From Devosia elaeis (GTDB taxonomy: Bacteria; Pseudomonadota; Alphaproteobacteria; Rhizobiales; Devosiaceae): a stretch of 64,000 bases of DNA. Positions 15,776-24,926 of this stretch are shown here, piece by piece. The stretch lies in the NCBI RefSeq assembly GCF_001650025.1, contig NZ_LVVY01000086.1:153063-217062 (forward strand), in the 5' to 3' direction. Both the position numbers and the translations under genes were made by a program. The notes beneath the pieces are model-generated. The model was not told where the DNA came from, searched no databases, and saw nothing but the letters and a program-made list of their open reading frames with translations. The number at the start of each line of letters is the position of its first letter. The first letter of the stretch is position 1.

Positions 15776-17215
15776 TCAGGCGATCGTTTGCTGGAGCGGC
15801 AGCGTGATATCGAAGCGCGTGCCAGTGGCGGTTTCCCCCAGCTCCAGCCGGCCGCCATGCGCCTCGGCAATCTCGCGCGCGATTGCCAGGCCCAGCCCCG
15901 TGCCACCGGACCGTACCGAGCCCTCGAAGGCGACGAAGAGATTTTCGCGGGCGCGCGGGGGCAGGCCCGGTCCATTGTCGATAACGGAAATGACGGCGTT
16001 CTCGGCCTGCGCTTCGGCGGTCACCGAAATGAGCCGGTCCTGCCCCTCGCCGGGCACGGTTTCCAGCGCCTCGCGGGCATTCTTGAGTAGGTTGACCAGC
16101 AACCGCCCGATCTGCCCGGCATCGCCCACGATCTGGAAATCCTCTGGAACCAGATTGTCGAAGGCGATGAGCGGATTATTGGTGACCCGCGCCTCGAACC
16201 CGGCATCCTCCACCAGGGCCCGCAGCGGAATGGGGGTAAATTGCGGTGGCTTGGCCGCCTCCCGGCCATAGTCGAGCACCGATTGGGCAAAGCCGATGGC
16301 CTTGTCCAGGGTCATGACCAGCCGGGGCGCCAGCCGCTGCACCTTGGGGTCGTCGAGCGTAGCCACCTGGTCGGAGAGCAATTGCGCCGCGGTCAGCGTA
16401 TTGCGCAGATCGTGATTGATCTTGGCCACGGCCAGGCCGAGATCGGCCAGATGCCGCCGCTGGCGCAACATGGCGAACAATTCGCTTTCCATGGCCGCCA
16501 ATTCCCGCTCGAGAATACCGATCTCGTCGCGGCGCAGCGACGGGTTGAGGATCAGCGCGCCGTTTTCGGGCGCCTTGCGGAAGGCCAGCATATTGGCGGT
16601 CAGGCGCAGCACCGGATCGATGAACAGCGTACTCACCAGCATATAGAGCGCAAAGGCGGTCACCGCCGCGATGCCGAGCGAGACCAGCACGATACTGCGC
16701 GAATAATCGATCATCTCCCGGCGCAGCGGTTCCTCGGGCATCAGGAGCTCGAGCAGGCTTTCGTTCATGTCGCCCTCCCCCACGATTCGCAGGGTGCGGC
16801 CGGGGCCGGCCAGCAAGGTGTCCAGTGCCCCGGCGATCTGGCTGGGCAGGTCCCGCTGCCGCAAATCGGCGGTCACGGCCCGCTCCGGCGTCACCGGCTC
16901 GGTCAACTCGATGAGCTGGCTCTGGCCCTCCCGCCGATAGACGATGGCATCGGCCCCCGCCGACAGCAGCAATCGATCGGTCAGCTCGCGCGGCAGCGCC
17001 ATGACATCGGGCACGGCGTCCAGCACGCGCGCCGCCACGATGCCGACGCGCAGCCGGTCTTCGAGCCAGGTGGTGCGGAAGGAGGCGAGCGAGGGCAGAT
17101 AGATGACGATCTCGACCAGCATGATCACCCCGATAATGGTGATGATCAGCTTGCTGGACAGACCGGAAAACCGGCTGTTGATGGCTGGGATCTGGTCTTT
17201 CATCGCCTCGATCAT
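15776..17215 (-). CDS. Membrane sensor histidine kinase
   Basis: A 479-residue two-component kinase. Transmembrane segments lie at about 21-41 and 174-196, enclosing a periplasmic sensor of about 130 residues, and a HAMP-like linker follows. The phospho-acceptor is His268 in K-I-N-H-D-L-R-N-T-L. The ATPase domain shows the N-box L-L-V-N-L-L-K-N-A-R-E-A-L, the G1 box D-N-G-P-G-L-P and the G2 box G-G-T-G-L-G-L-A-I. No response regulator gene is next to it, so its partner must be elsewhere. The stimulus is unknown. An in-frame ATG at 17203 is an alternative start. Confidence 0.9.
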   Translation of the reverse strand: MIEAMKDQIPAINSRFSGLSSKLIITIIGVIMLVEIVIYLPSLASFRTTWLEDRLRVGIVAARVLDAVPDVMALPRELTDRLLLSAGADAIVYRREGQSQLIELTEPVTPERAVTADLRQRDLPSQIAGALDTLLAGPGRTLRIVGEGDMNESLLELLMPEEPLRREMIDYSRSIVLVSLGIAAVTAFALYMLVSTLFIDPVLRLTANMLAFRKAPENGALILNPSLRRDEIGILERELAAMESELFAMLRQRRHLADLGLAVAKINHDLRNTLTAAQLLSDQVATLDDPKVQRLAPRLVMTLDKAIGFAQSVLDYGREAAKPPQFTPIPLRALVEDAGFEARVTNNPLIAFDNLVPEDFQIVGDAGQIGRLLVNLLKNAREALETVPGEGQDRLISVTAEAQAENAVISVIDNGPGLPPRARENLFVAFEGSVRSGGTGLGLAIAREIAEAHGGRLELGETATGTRFDITLPLQQTIA

Positions 17216-17306
17216 ATGTCAGGCGCGCCTTTGGCGTCAGCCCCCATGGCCGGAGAAAGCGCTTTGGTCATGCGCTATCGAGGATACGCAGCAGCAGGAC
17301 GGCAGA

Positions 17307-18749
17307 TCATCGCCGCCAGAACGAAAGCAGCTGCCGCGCCGCAGCTAGACGCCGGTTTCCTGGCGGCCCCGGCCGTGCCGCCGCGGCCGCCTCGCCCAGC
17401 GCCACCACCGCGGCCAGCAGGCTCGGACGCGGCAGCGACAGGCGGGCGAGCCTGTCGAGCGCGATGTTCTTTTCCATGGCGAGCGTCATGAAGGCGGCCA
17501 TTTCCGCCGCGCCAGGCCCGACAAAGCCGGCCGCGAGGATTTTGCCGTCGGCGGCCGTCATCACCTTGGCCAACCCTTCGGCCGAGCCCATGGCGCGCGC
17601 CTGCTCATTTTCGACCAGGCTGGTGCGCAGCAGCTTCTGTCCGGCCCGCGCCGGCCCGCCCAATCCGGCAGGCCCGCCGATCTGCGCCAGGGCCGGCTCG
17701 GTCGGCACCAGGACCGGTTGCGACACTGGTTTTTCCACAGGCGCGCCCAACACCAGGGCTTCGACCACGGCCCGGCCATGGGCCAGCGCGGCCGGCCAAT
17801 CGTCCAGCCCTGCGGCTGTGCCGACGACCCGAACCCGCCGATTGCCGGTCTCCCCCAACGGCCCCCTCGCATAATGGCTCCCCTGCCCTTCCGAAGGACG
17901 CAGGCGCGCTGCGGCGACGTCGAGGGCGTCCAGATCGGCGCCATTTCCCGCCGCCAGCAGCACATGCGAGACGTCCAGAACGGCCTGCTGCCCATCGGCG
18001 AGGTTCGCCACCGCGCCGATACCCTGAGCCCTGGGTATGATTTCGCTGAGCCTTGCCCCGTCGAGAATGCGCAGCCCTTCGGCGGCCAGGCTGCGCGCCA
18101 GGATGGAGACCAGTTCGGGATCGCAGCCGGCGAGGAGCGTGCCTTGCGGCACCAGGGTCACCGCCGAACCTAGCCGGGCGAAAGCCTGCGCCAGGCCCAG
18201 TGCCGAGGCGCCGCCACCGACAACCAGCAGATGGGTCAGCTTGCGGCTATTGCCCAGGATCGTGTCGGGGGTGAAATAATTGATCTGCTCGAGGCCCGGC
18301 ACGGCCGGAACGATGGGCGAAGCTCCCACGGCCAGGACCATATTGCGCGGCCGGATCTGCCTGTCGCCGACCATGAGACTGTTCCGGTCGACAAAGCGCG
18401 TCGCGCCGCCAACGACCTCGATGCCCAATGCCGCCAAGCGGTTTCGGTCCGTCGCCGGGGCCTGGTCGGCGGCCAAGGCCGCGGCCCGCTCCTGCACCGC
18501 CTTCATGCTGATTTTCGGCTCCACGCCGGCCATGCCGAACGCCGCGGCCTGGCGCAGCGCATGGGCGCGCGCCGCGCTGGCCTGCAAGGCGGCAAGCCGC
18601 AGCGCCTGCTGGGGGCCGTCCCCGGGCTCAGGCAAGCCACGGTCCACCAGCGTCACCCGCGCGCCCAGCGCCCTGGCATGCCGCGCCACCGCGATTCCCA
18701 GCGCACCGGCGCCCACAACGCAAAGATCGGGTCGAGAATGGTCAGCCAT
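17307..18749 (-). CDS. FAD/NAD(P)-dependent oxidoreductase lacking redox cysteines
   Basis: A 480-residue protein with the fold order of dihydrolipoamide dehydrogenase and mercuric reductase. It has an FAD-binding G-A-G-A-L-G near residue 13, an NAD(P)-binding G-G-G-A-S-A-L-G in the middle, the second FAD segment (R-V-V-G-T-A-A-G), and a C-terminal dimerisation domain. The usual C-x4-C redox disulfide after the first FAD motif is absent (G-D-G-P-Q-Q-A-L-R there). The catalytic His of the C-terminal HxHP segment is also replaced (S-L-P-R-P-S-L). It may be a diverged NADH oxidase/transhydrogenase-like enzyme. I chose M-A-D-H-S (18749), since the upstream extension is not family-like. Confidence 0.8.
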   Translation of the reverse strand: MADHSRPDLCVVGAGALGIAVARHARALGARVTLVDRGLPEPGDGPQQALRLAALQASAARAHALRQAAAFGMAGVEPKISMKAVQERAAALAADQAPATDRNRLAALGIEVVGGATRFVDRNSLMVGDRQIRPRNMVLAVGASPIVPAVPGLEQINYFTPDTILGNSRKLTHLLVVGGGASALGLAQAFARLGSAVTLVPQGTLLAGCDPELVSILARSLAAEGLRILDGARLSEIIPRAQGIGAVANLADGQQAVLDVSHVLLAAGNGADLDALDVAAARLRPSEGQGSHYARGPLGETGNRRVRVVGTAAGLDDWPAALAHGRAVVEALVLGAPVEKPVSQPVLVPTEPALAQIGGPAGLGGPARAGQKLLRTSLVENEQARAMGSAEGLAKVMTAADGKILAAGFVGPGAAEMAAFMTLAMEKNIALDRLARLSLPRPSLLAAVVALGEAAAAARPGPPGNRRLAAARQLLSFWRR

Positions 18750-18842
18750 GGTCGCCTGGGCCGGAATGGTTTGCGCACTTATGCGAGGGAAAGCCGCGCT
18801 TGACAACCGCTGCCCGGGTCTCGCTCATGCCGGTAAGGCGCG

Positions 18843-18871
18843 TTGACTTGGCGGCGGCTTTTCCCTATAGA
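18843..18871 (+). promoter_or_regulatory. Sigma-70-type promoter for rpmH
   Basis: TTGACT (18843-18848) and TATAGA (18866-18871) are separated by 17 bases, the ideal spacing for a housekeeping sigma factor. It lies 99 bases upstream of rpmH in the 221-bp divergent gap with the flavoprotein gene. It should drive rpmH-rnpA-yidC. Confidence 0.7.
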
Positions 18872-18970
18872 CGCCCCAACCCGAAGGCGGCGCGGCTTGT
18901 CCGCCTCCACCACCATTTCTGCGCAAGCAGTATCAAAAAGAGGAACCGTGCATAAGCGCGGTCTGATGTT

Positions 18971-19105
18971 ATGAAGCGTACATACCAGCCCAGCAAGCTC
19001 GTGCGTGCCCGTCGTCACGGTTTCCGCGCCCGCATGGCCACCAAGGACGGCCGCGCGATTCTCAATCGCCGCCGTGCCCTCGGCCGCAAGAAGCTGTCGG
19101 CCTAA
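18971..19105 (+). CDS. rpmH: 50S ribosomal protein L34
   Basis: A 44-residue, very basic protein with the canonical sequence start [10 protein letters not shown] and [15 protein letters not shown], ending G-R-K-K-L-S-A. L34 binds 23S rRNA domain III in the large subunit. It precedes rnpA by 15 bases, the near-universal bacterial arrangement, and the two are co-transcribed from the promoter at 18843. Confidence 0.98.
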   Translation: MKRTYQPSKLVRARRHGFRARMATKDGRAILNRRRALGRKKLSA

Positions 19106-19120
19106 GGGATTATTGGCCGG

Positions 19121-19528
19121 ATGACGGCCGATCTTTCCCAGCCTGAAGCGACATTGCGCCGCCTGAAGCGGCGCTCGCAATTTCTGAGAGCCGCCCGGGG
19201 CAATCGCGCCGGGCGCTCTGCGTTTGGGCTGCAGGTCGCCCCTGCGCCGCAGACCGAGCCGGGCATCGGCTTCACCGTCACCAAGAAAGTCGGCAACGCG
19301 CCCGAGCGCAATCGCATGAAACGGCGCCTCAGGGCGGCTGCGGCAGCTTGCGCGCGTGACTTTCACCCCGGACATGACTATGTCCTTCTGGCGCGGCGGG
19401 AGGCCCTCAGCCTGCCCTTCGCCAGAATGGTCGCCGATTTGAGCGGCCTCATCGCCCGCGTGCATGACCAGAACGCGCCAGACAAACGCAATAGTCCCGG
19501 CCACGGCCAACGGAACTCGAGACCATGA
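19121..19528 (+). CDS. rnpA: Ribonuclease P protein component
   Basis: A 135-residue basic protein that binds the RNase P RNA and helps it mature tRNA 5' ends. The hallmark RNR box region reads G-F-T-V-T-K-K-V-G-N-A-P-E-R-N-R-M-K-R-R-L-R, with an N-terminal L-K-R-R-S-Q-F-L. The C-terminal tail beyond the fold (D-Q-N-A-P-D-K-R-N-S) is unstructured and slightly long. Its stop overlaps the yidC start (ATGA), so translation is coupled. Confidence 0.96.
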   Translation: MTADLSQPEATLRRLKRRSQFLRAARGNRAGRSAFGLQVAPAPQTEPGIGFTVTKKVGNAPERNRMKRRLRAAAAACARDFHPGHDYVLLARREALSLPFARMVADLSGLIARVHDQNAPDKRNSPGHGQRNSRP

Positions 19529-21360
19529 ATTCTGATAATCGCAATGTGATCCTGGCCGTGGTGCTCAGCATGCTCGTGCTGTTTGGCTGGCAGTTTTTCA
19601 TTGCCGGTCCACAGCTCGAACAGGCCCAGCGCCAGGCAGAGATCCGTGCCGCACAGCAGGCAGAGGCCGAGCAGCTCGCCGTGCCGCAGGCCGGCGCCGA
19701 AGCCGGCACCGCCGCGCCGGCCGCCACTGGCCCGCAGACCTTTGCCGACCGCGACAGCGCCATTGCCGCCAGCGAGCGCGTCGATATTTCGACGCTCGAT
19801 CTCGAAGGGTCGATCAGCCTCACCGGCGCGCGCATCGACGACCTGGAGCTCAAGCAATATCGCGAGACGGTCGAGCCCGATTCGCCGATCATCGCCCTGC
19901 TCAAGCCCGCCGGCCTGCCCGATGCCTATTTCATCGAACAGGGCTGGGTTGCCGCCGCCGGCTCCAATGTCGCCCTGCCCGACAGCCAGACGATCTGGAC
20001 GGTTGAAGGCGACGCCACCACGCTGACGGCCGACAATTCGGTCACGCTGCGCTACGACAATGGCCAGGGCCTGGTCTTCCGCCGGACCTTCGCGGTCGAT
20101 GACTATTATCTCTTCACCGTCACCCAGACGGTCGAGAACAATGGCTCGGGCGATATCGCCCTCTTCCCCTTCGCCCGCGTCGTGCGTCATGGCGATCCCA
20201 AGGTGCAGAACTTCTTCATCCAGCATGAAGGCCCGATCGGGGTCCTGGGCACCAATAATTATGTCGCCCGCAAATATCACGACCTCCAGAACGAGCGTCA
20301 GGTGGATTTCAGCGCCACCACGGGCTGGCTCGGCATGGCCGACAAATATTGGGCCACCGCCGTCCTGCCCAAGGCCGGCACCGCCATCAATGCGCGCTTC
20401 GCCTACAGCGCCCCGGCCGGCACCCATGTCTACCAGTCCAATTATGTCGAGACGCAGCCGGTCATCGTGCCGGCGGGCGGCTCGGTCAGCCACGAGGCCT
20501 ATGTCTTTGCCGGCGCCAAGGAAGATCGCGTCATCACCGGCTATCAGGAGCAATACGGCTTCGACCGTCTGGAGCTGCTGATCGACTGGGGCTGGTTCCA
20601 CTTCCTCACCAAGCCCATGCACTGGCTCCTGGTGACCCTCTACGGCATTTTGGGCAATTTCGGCCTGGCCGTCCTGGCCGTGACCGTCATCGTCAAGGCC
20701 ATCTTCTTCCCGTTGGCCAACCGGTCCTACGCCTCCATGGCCGCCATGCGCCGGGTGCAGCCGGAAATGAAGGCCATCCAGGAACGGCTCAAGGATGATC
20801 GCCCCGCCCAACAGCAGGCGATGATGGAGCTTTACCGCAAGGAAAAGATCAATCCGCTGTCCGGCTGTTGGCCGATCCTGATCCAGATTCCGGTCTTCTT
20901 CGCGCTCTATACCGTCATCTTCATCTCGCTCGAGATGCGCCATGCGCCCTTCTTCGGCTGGATTCAGGATTTGGCGGCGCCCGATCCGACCAATATCTTC
21001 ACCCTGTTCGGCTTGATCCCCTGGAACCCGACCGCCGTTCCGATCCTTGGCGCCTTCCTGCATCTGGGCATCTGGCCGGTCATCATGGGCATCACGATGT
21101 GGGTGCAGATGCGCCTCAATCCGCCGCCGCCCGATCCGACCCAGGCGATGATCTTCAACTGGATGCCGGTGATCTTCACCTTCATGCTGGGCACTTTCCC
21201 CGCCGGTCTGGTGATCTACTGGGCCTGGAACAACACGCTGTCGATCGCCCAGCAATGGTTCATCATGAAGCGGCATGGCGTCGAGGTTAACCTGCTCGGC
21301 AACATCCTCGACAGCTTCCGCCGCAAGCCCAAGCCGGCGGACGAAGCCAGCAAGAGCTGA
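19525..21360 (+). CDS. yidC: Membrane protein insertase YidC
   Basis: A 611-residue inner-membrane insertase and SecYEG partner. An N-terminal membrane helix lies at residues 7-24 ([12 protein letters not shown]). A large periplasmic P1 domain spans about 60-345. The conserved insertase core follows ([10 protein letters not shown], then [22 protein letters not shown]), with five hydrophobic segments and a basic C-terminus. Length is normal for Gram-negative YidC. It is coupled to rnpA and followed by a hairpin that may attenuate transcription into engB. Confidence 0.97.
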   Translation: MNSDNRNVILAVVLSMLVLFGWQFFIAGPQLEQAQRQAEIRAAQQAEAEQLAVPQAGAEAGTAAPAATGPQTFADRDSAIAASERVDISTLDLEGSISLTGARIDDLELKQYRETVEPDSPIIALLKPAGLPDAYFIEQGWVAAAGSNVALPDSQTIWTVEGDATTLTADNSVTLRYDNGQGLVFRRTFAVDDYYLFTVTQTVENNGSGDIALFPFARVVRHGDPKVQNFFIQHEGPIGVLGTNNYVARKYHDLQNERQVDFSATTGWLGMADKYWATAVLPKAGTAINARFAYSAPAGTHVYQSNYVETQPVIVPAGGSVSHEAYVFAGAKEDRVITGYQEQYGFDRLELLIDWGWFHFLTKPMHWLLVTLYGILGNFGLAVLAVTVIVKAIFFPLANRSYASMAAMRRVQPEMKAIQERLKDDRPAQQQAMMELYRKEKINPLSGCWPILIQIPVFFALYTVIFISLEMRHAPFFGWIQDLAAPDPTNIFTLFGLIPWNPTAVPILGAFLHLGIWPVIMGITMWVQMRLNPPPPDPTQAMIFNWMPVIFTFMLGTFPAGLVIYWAWNNTLSIAQQWFIMKRHGVEVNLLGNILDSFRRKPKPADEASKS

Positions 21361-21379
21361 GCCGGAACCGAACGAAAAT

Positions 21380-21412
21380 GGGCCCGCCCTTCCCCGGCGG
21401 GCCCGATCTTTA
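21380..21412 (+). terminator. Hairpin between yidC and engB
   Basis: GGGCCCGCC (21380-21388) pairs with GGCGGGCCC (21396-21404) across a 7-base loop, followed by GATCTTTAT. The stem is strong but the T-tract weak. It may terminate partly, since engB begins only 13 bases later and has no separate obvious promoter. Confidence 0.6.
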
Positions 21413-21424
21413 TGGGGTAGGACC

Positions 21425-22069
21425 ATGAGCCAGCCAGATTACTCGCCGCATATCGTCGAACGCGGCCGCCTGCTGTTCGCGCGGCCCTTCGCCTTTGTGA
21501 AGGGCTGCGTGCGCATTGCCGACCTGCCGCCCATGGACCGGATCGAGATCGCCTTTGCCGGCCGCTCCAATGTCGGCAAGTCCAGCCTCATCAACGCCCT
21601 GTGCGGTACTTCCGGGCTGGCACGCACCTCCAATACGCCCGGGCGCACCCAGGAACTCAACATTTTCGAGAGCCAGAGCGAGAACCTGCGCATCGTCGAC
21701 ATGCCCGGCTACGGCTTCGCCAAGGCGCCGGAGCCCAAGGTCAAGGCCTGGACCCAGCTCATCCATCAATATCTCACCGGCCGCGCCACCCTGCGCCGGG
21801 TCTATGTCCTGGTCGACAGCCGCCATGGTCCCAAGGACAACGATATCAGCGTCATGAACGAGCTGGACCGGGCGGCGGTGAGCTATCAGGTCGTGCTCAC
21901 CAAGGTGGACAAGCCCTCGGCCAAGGATTTGGAAAGCGCGCTTGCCCGCACGGTCTCGACCATCGCCAAGCGCCCGGCCGCCCACCCGGACATTATCCAG
22001 ACCTCGAGCGAGAAGGGCACCGGCCTCAATCAGCTCCGCACCGAAATCGCCCTGCTGCTCGAAAGCTGA
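21425..22069 (+). CDS. engB: Ribosome biogenesis GTPase YihA/EngB
   Basis: A 214-residue TRAFAC GTPase needed for assembling the 50S subunit. The G1 motif is [17 protein letters not shown] falls in switch I, G3 is D-M-P-G-Y-G-F-A, and G4 is T-K-V-D-K. The start at 21425 follows GGGGTAGG. It closes the rpmH-rnpA-yidC-engB cluster. In many Rhizobiales argB follows directly, but here argB lies 32 kb away. Confidence 0.96.
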   Translation: MSQPDYSPHIVERGRLLFARPFAFVKGCVRIADLPPMDRIEIAFAGRSNVGKSSLINALCGTSGLARTSNTPGRTQELNIFESQSENLRIVDMPGYGFAKAPEPKVKAWTQLIHQYLTGRATLRRVYVLVDSRHGPKDNDISVMNELDRAAVSYQVVLTKVDKPSAKDLESALARTVSTIAKRPAAHPDIIQTSSEKGTGLNQLRTEIALLLES

Positions 22070-22072
22070 GCC

Positions 22073-22774
22073 CTATTGGGCGAAAAACCGCGTGACATAG
22101 CCGCCGACAAGCAGGCTGTCGGACGGTGTCGCAAATGACTGCACCGCCTTGTCGACCACTTCCTCGGAAGCCAGGCCGCGCCGCATCTGGGCCAGGGCCA
22201 GGGCATAGTCGTCCGCAAATTCCGGATGCGGCTGAAAGCTCAGCGCCCGTCCGGACCTATAGGCAAGTCCCGCATTGGGAGTGAAATCGGAGGCCAGGAT
22301 CACCTCCGCCTCGGTCGGTGGCACGATCACCTGATCCTGATGCGAACAGGCGATGGAGAGGCTGTCCGGCGCCTCGGCCATGAAGCCCGGGCGCCCGACG
22401 ACGCGATAGGTGTGCCGTCCCAGGCCCCAGCCCTTCTCGGACTTGCGGACGTCGCCACCCAGCGCATCGGCCATGATCTGGTGCCCGAAACAGATGCCCA
22501 GCATCGGCGTCCGCGCCGCATAGGCGCCGCGGATGAACGTCCGCATGGGGTCGAGCCAGGGCAGGTCGTCGTAAACCCCCGCCGCCGACCCGGTGATGAC
22601 GATGGCGTCCAATCCCGCGGGATCGGGCAGATCACCGCCCACGGCTGGAACGACCTCGAACTCGAAATCGCCGCCCGCATTCTCGAACATCTTCTGGAAC
22701 ATGACCGGATAGGACGCGAACTGCCCTCGCAAGGGCGCGGGAACCTCACCGGTAAGGAGAATCGAAAGCTTCAT
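22073..22774 (-). CDS. Class I glutamine amidotransferase-like protein
   Basis: A 233-residue soluble GATase1. The nucleophile elbow G-I-C-F-G-H places Cys95. The His-Glu pair is in F-Q-P-H-P-E-F near residue 195. The N-terminus M-K-L-S-I-L-L-T-G-E-V-P resembles stand-alone GuaA-like GATases, some of which hydrolyse gamma-glutamyl compounds. No synthetase domain or partner is nearby, so the acceptor substrate is unknown. The gene is convergent with engB, with 3 bases between the stops. I started at the ATG 22774 because the fold begins there. Confidence 0.85.
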   Translation of the reverse strand: MKLSILLTGEVPAPLRGQFASYPVMFQKMFENAGGDFEFEVVPAVGGDLPDPAGLDAIVITGSAAGVYDDLPWLDPMRTFIRGAYAARTPMLGICFGHQIMADALGGDVRKSEKGWGLGRHTYRVVGRPGFMAEAPDSLSIACSHQDQVIVPPTEAEVILASDFTPNAGLAYRSGRALSFQPHPEFADDYALALAQMRRGLASEEVVDKAVQSFATPSDSLLVGGYVTRFFAQ

Positions 22775-22857
22775 GGGAAAGAACCTGATCGTTCCTCCCA
22801 TTAGGCGGTGCAAGCCATTCTTGGCAAGGCCGGCGCGGCCCGTCGCATGCAGCCCAG

Positions 22858-23340
22858 CTATGCGGCTACGAAGCGCAGCGCCACGCCATTGATGCAATAG
22901 CGCAGACCGGTCGGCTCCGGCCCGTCCTCGAAGACATGACCCTGATGGCCGCCGCAATTGGCGCAATGGACTTCGATCCGGGTCATCCAGAGCGAATTGT
23001 CCACCGATGTGCCGACGGCCCCGGGGATGAAATCCCAGAAGCTGGGCCAGCCGGTACCGCTGTCATATTTCTTTGCGGATTCGAACAGCGCCTGATCGCA
23101 CCCGGCGCAATGAAAGATGCCATCCCGCTTTTCGTCGTTGAGCGGCGAGGTGAAGGCCCGCTCGGTATCTTCATGGCGCAGCACCTGGTAGGCGGCCGGC
23201 TCCAGCCGGGCCTTCCATTCGGCATCGCTGAGCTTGAACGGGAAATCGCCTTCCACGGCCTGCGCCCGGTTGAGGCCCAGCGCGGTGGCCAGGCCAGCAA
23301 GGGCACCGGCAGCCAGGAGGGCGCGACGCGACAGGATCAT
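22858..23340 (-). CDS. msrB: Exported peptide methionine-R-sulfoxide reductase
   Basis: A 160-residue MsrB that reduces methionine-R-sulfoxide in proteins. The N-terminus M-I-L-S-R-R-A-L-L-A-A-G looks like a twin-arginine signal with a cleavage region near R-A-Q-A, so the enzyme is probably periplasmic. The zinc site is two CxxC pairs (C-A-G-C and C-A-N-C). The catalytic Cys is in R-Y-C-I-N-G-V-A-L near the C-terminus. Between them comes the conserved G-T-G-W-P-S-F-W. I used the ATG 23340 because the signal peptide starts there. Confidence 0.92.
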   Translation of the reverse strand: MILSRRALLAAGALAGLATALGLNRAQAVEGDFPFKLSDAEWKARLEPAAYQVLRHEDTERAFTSPLNDEKRDGIFHCAGCDQALFESAKKYDSGTGWPSFWDFIPGAVGTSVDNSLWMTRIEVHCANCGGHQGHVFEDGPEPTGLRYCINGVALRFVAA

Positions 23341-23490
23341 GACACCGTCTCCTTCGGATCGGGCTCCGTCGCCGGCTATAGAGCAGCCGACGCCGGATAT
23401 TGGACGTGACCACAAGTCCAAGGCACCGTCCAGCCGGTCACGCCGTATTGAGGACCGCGGAGCGGCAACGGCTTGCAGCGGACACGGCGC

Positions 23491-23527
23491 AATAAAAAGG
23501 TCACCCTGGCGAAGCCAGGATGACCTT
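23491..23527 (-). terminator. Rho-independent terminator after tolB
   Basis: Read on the minus strand, AAGGTCATCCTGGC, loop TTC, then GCCAGGGTGACCTT form a 14-bp stem with one mismatch, followed by a T-rich tract (TTTTTATT, overlapping the stem end). It stands 24 bases past the tolB stop and should end the ruv-tol transcript. Confidence 0.85.
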
Positions 23528-23550
23528 GATGAACGGCCGTGAAGCAATAA

Positions 23551-24861
23551 TCAGCTGCGCAGGCCCGACCAGGCCGGGTCGGAGGCATAGCTTTCAGTGG
23601 GGATCGTCTGCACGCTGCGGCCCCAGATATCGACGCTCATCAGGCGCGGGCCGTCATTGCCGCCCGGATCCTGGAAGAACATGATGACGCGGCCATTGGG
23701 AGCCCAGGTCGGCCCCTCGGCGTGATAGCCCGAATAGAGCAGGCGCTCCCCCGAACCGTCCGGGCTCATGATGCCGATATGGAACTGCCCGCCGGATTGA
23801 CGGGTAAAGGCGATGAGATCACCGGTGGGCGACCAGACAGGGGTGGAATAGCTGCCCTGGCCATAGCTGATGCGCTGGGCATTTCCGCCGCCGGCACCCA
23901 TCATGTAGATCTGCGGGGACCCGCCGCGATCGCTTTCAAAGACGATGCGGCTGCCATCGGCCGAATAGGATGGGCCCGTATCGATGGCCGCGCCCGAGGT
24001 GAGCTGGGTCGGCTGGCCGCCGCCGGTGGACACGGCGTAGATATTGGTCGCGCCGCCCTGCTCCACCGAAAAGGCCACGGTGCCGCCATCGGGCGAAAAG
24101 CGCGGGGCAAAGGTCATGGCGCCCACCGAGGCCAGGCGCTGCTGGCGGCCGGTCGACAATTGCAGCAGATAGACCTGCGGATTGCCATCGGCGAAATTCA
24201 TATAGGTGAGCAGGTCGCCATTGGGCGAAAAACGCGGCGTCAGGGCCATGGACGAGCCATCGGTCAGATAGCTCACGTTGGCGCCGTCCTGGTCCATGAT
24301 GGCCAGGCGCCGGGTGCGGTTGGCCTTGGGCCCGCTTTCGGCGACATAGACCACCCGCGTGTCGAAATAGCCGGTGCCGCCGGAAAGCTGCGAATAGATG
24401 GCGTCGGACACCATATGGGCGATGCGGCGGGCCGAATTGGGATCGGTGGAATAGCTGCTGCCGACCACCTGCGCGCCCTGCTGGGTATCCCAGACGCGCA
24501 CCGACGCATTGACCTGCCCGCCCCGCTCCACCGAGCCCATCACCACGCCATCGACATTGGCCGTGCGCCAGACATTGAAGTCCGGCGTGGCATTGACGTC
24601 GCCAACCTGCACGGGCAACGAAGCCGGATCGAGCGGCAGGAACAGCCCCGAACGGCGCAAATTGTTGCGCACGATATCGGCGATCTCGCGCCCGAAAGTG
24701 GGGTCGGACGAGGCAAAATCGGGGATGGCGATCGGCAGCGGCTGGAAATTGGCTCCTTCCACCACGATGCGCAATTGGGCCAGGGACATCGGGGCAGTTG
24801 CCAGCAGGGCGCCGCCCGCCAGTCCCAGTTTCAACGCAGTGCGCCGGTTCACAAGAGTCAT
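23551..24861 (-). CDS. tolB: Tol-Pal system protein TolB
   Basis: A 436-residue periplasmic beta-propeller that links Pal to the TolQRA motor during cell division. A signal peptide ends near residue 29 (M-S-L-A-Q). It contains R-R-T-A-L-K-L-G, a twin-arginine-like start unusual for TolB. Residues 30-150 form the N-terminal domain. Then come repeated propeller blades with the S-x-D-G or S-P-N-G-D pattern (T-P-R-F-S-P-N-G-D, A-P-R-F-S-P-D-G-G, G-P-S-Y-S-A-D-G-S, T-P-V-W-S-P-T-G-D). It is last in tolQRAB. The in-frame extension upstream of 24861 lacks signal character. Confidence 0.96.
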   Translation of the reverse strand: MTLVNRRTALKLGLAGGALLATAPMSLAQLRIVVEGANFQPLPIAIPDFASSDPTFGREIADIVRNNLRRSGLFLPLDPASLPVQVGDVNATPDFNVWRTANVDGVVMGSVERGGQVNASVRVWDTQQGAQVVGSSYSTDPNSARRIAHMVSDAIYSQLSGGTGYFDTRVVYVAESGPKANRTRRLAIMDQDGANVSYLTDGSSMALTPRFSPNGDLLTYMNFADGNPQVYLLQLSTGRQQRLASVGAMTFAPRFSPDGGTVAFSVEQGGATNIYAVSTGGGQPTQLTSGAAIDTGPSYSADGSRIVFESDRGGSPQIYMMGAGGGNAQRISYGQGSYSTPVWSPTGDLIAFTRQSGGQFHIGIMSPDGSGERLLYSGYHAEGPTWAPNGRVIMFFQDPGGNDGPRLMSVDIWGRSVQTIPTESYASDPAWSGLRS

Positions 24862-24926
24862 CTCGGTTCGGTCTCCAGTTTCGCCGTTCGGGCCGTTCTT
24901 TGGCCAGCAAACAGGCAAATTCAAGG

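Noticed and set aside
19378..21426. 682-codon open frame antisense to yidC, and similar frames opposite tkt (38501-40681) and the ABC gene (61475-63481)
   Set aside because: All lie fully opposite well-defined genes, lack family features, and have the Asp/Gly/His-rich composition typical of mirror frames in high-GC DNA.
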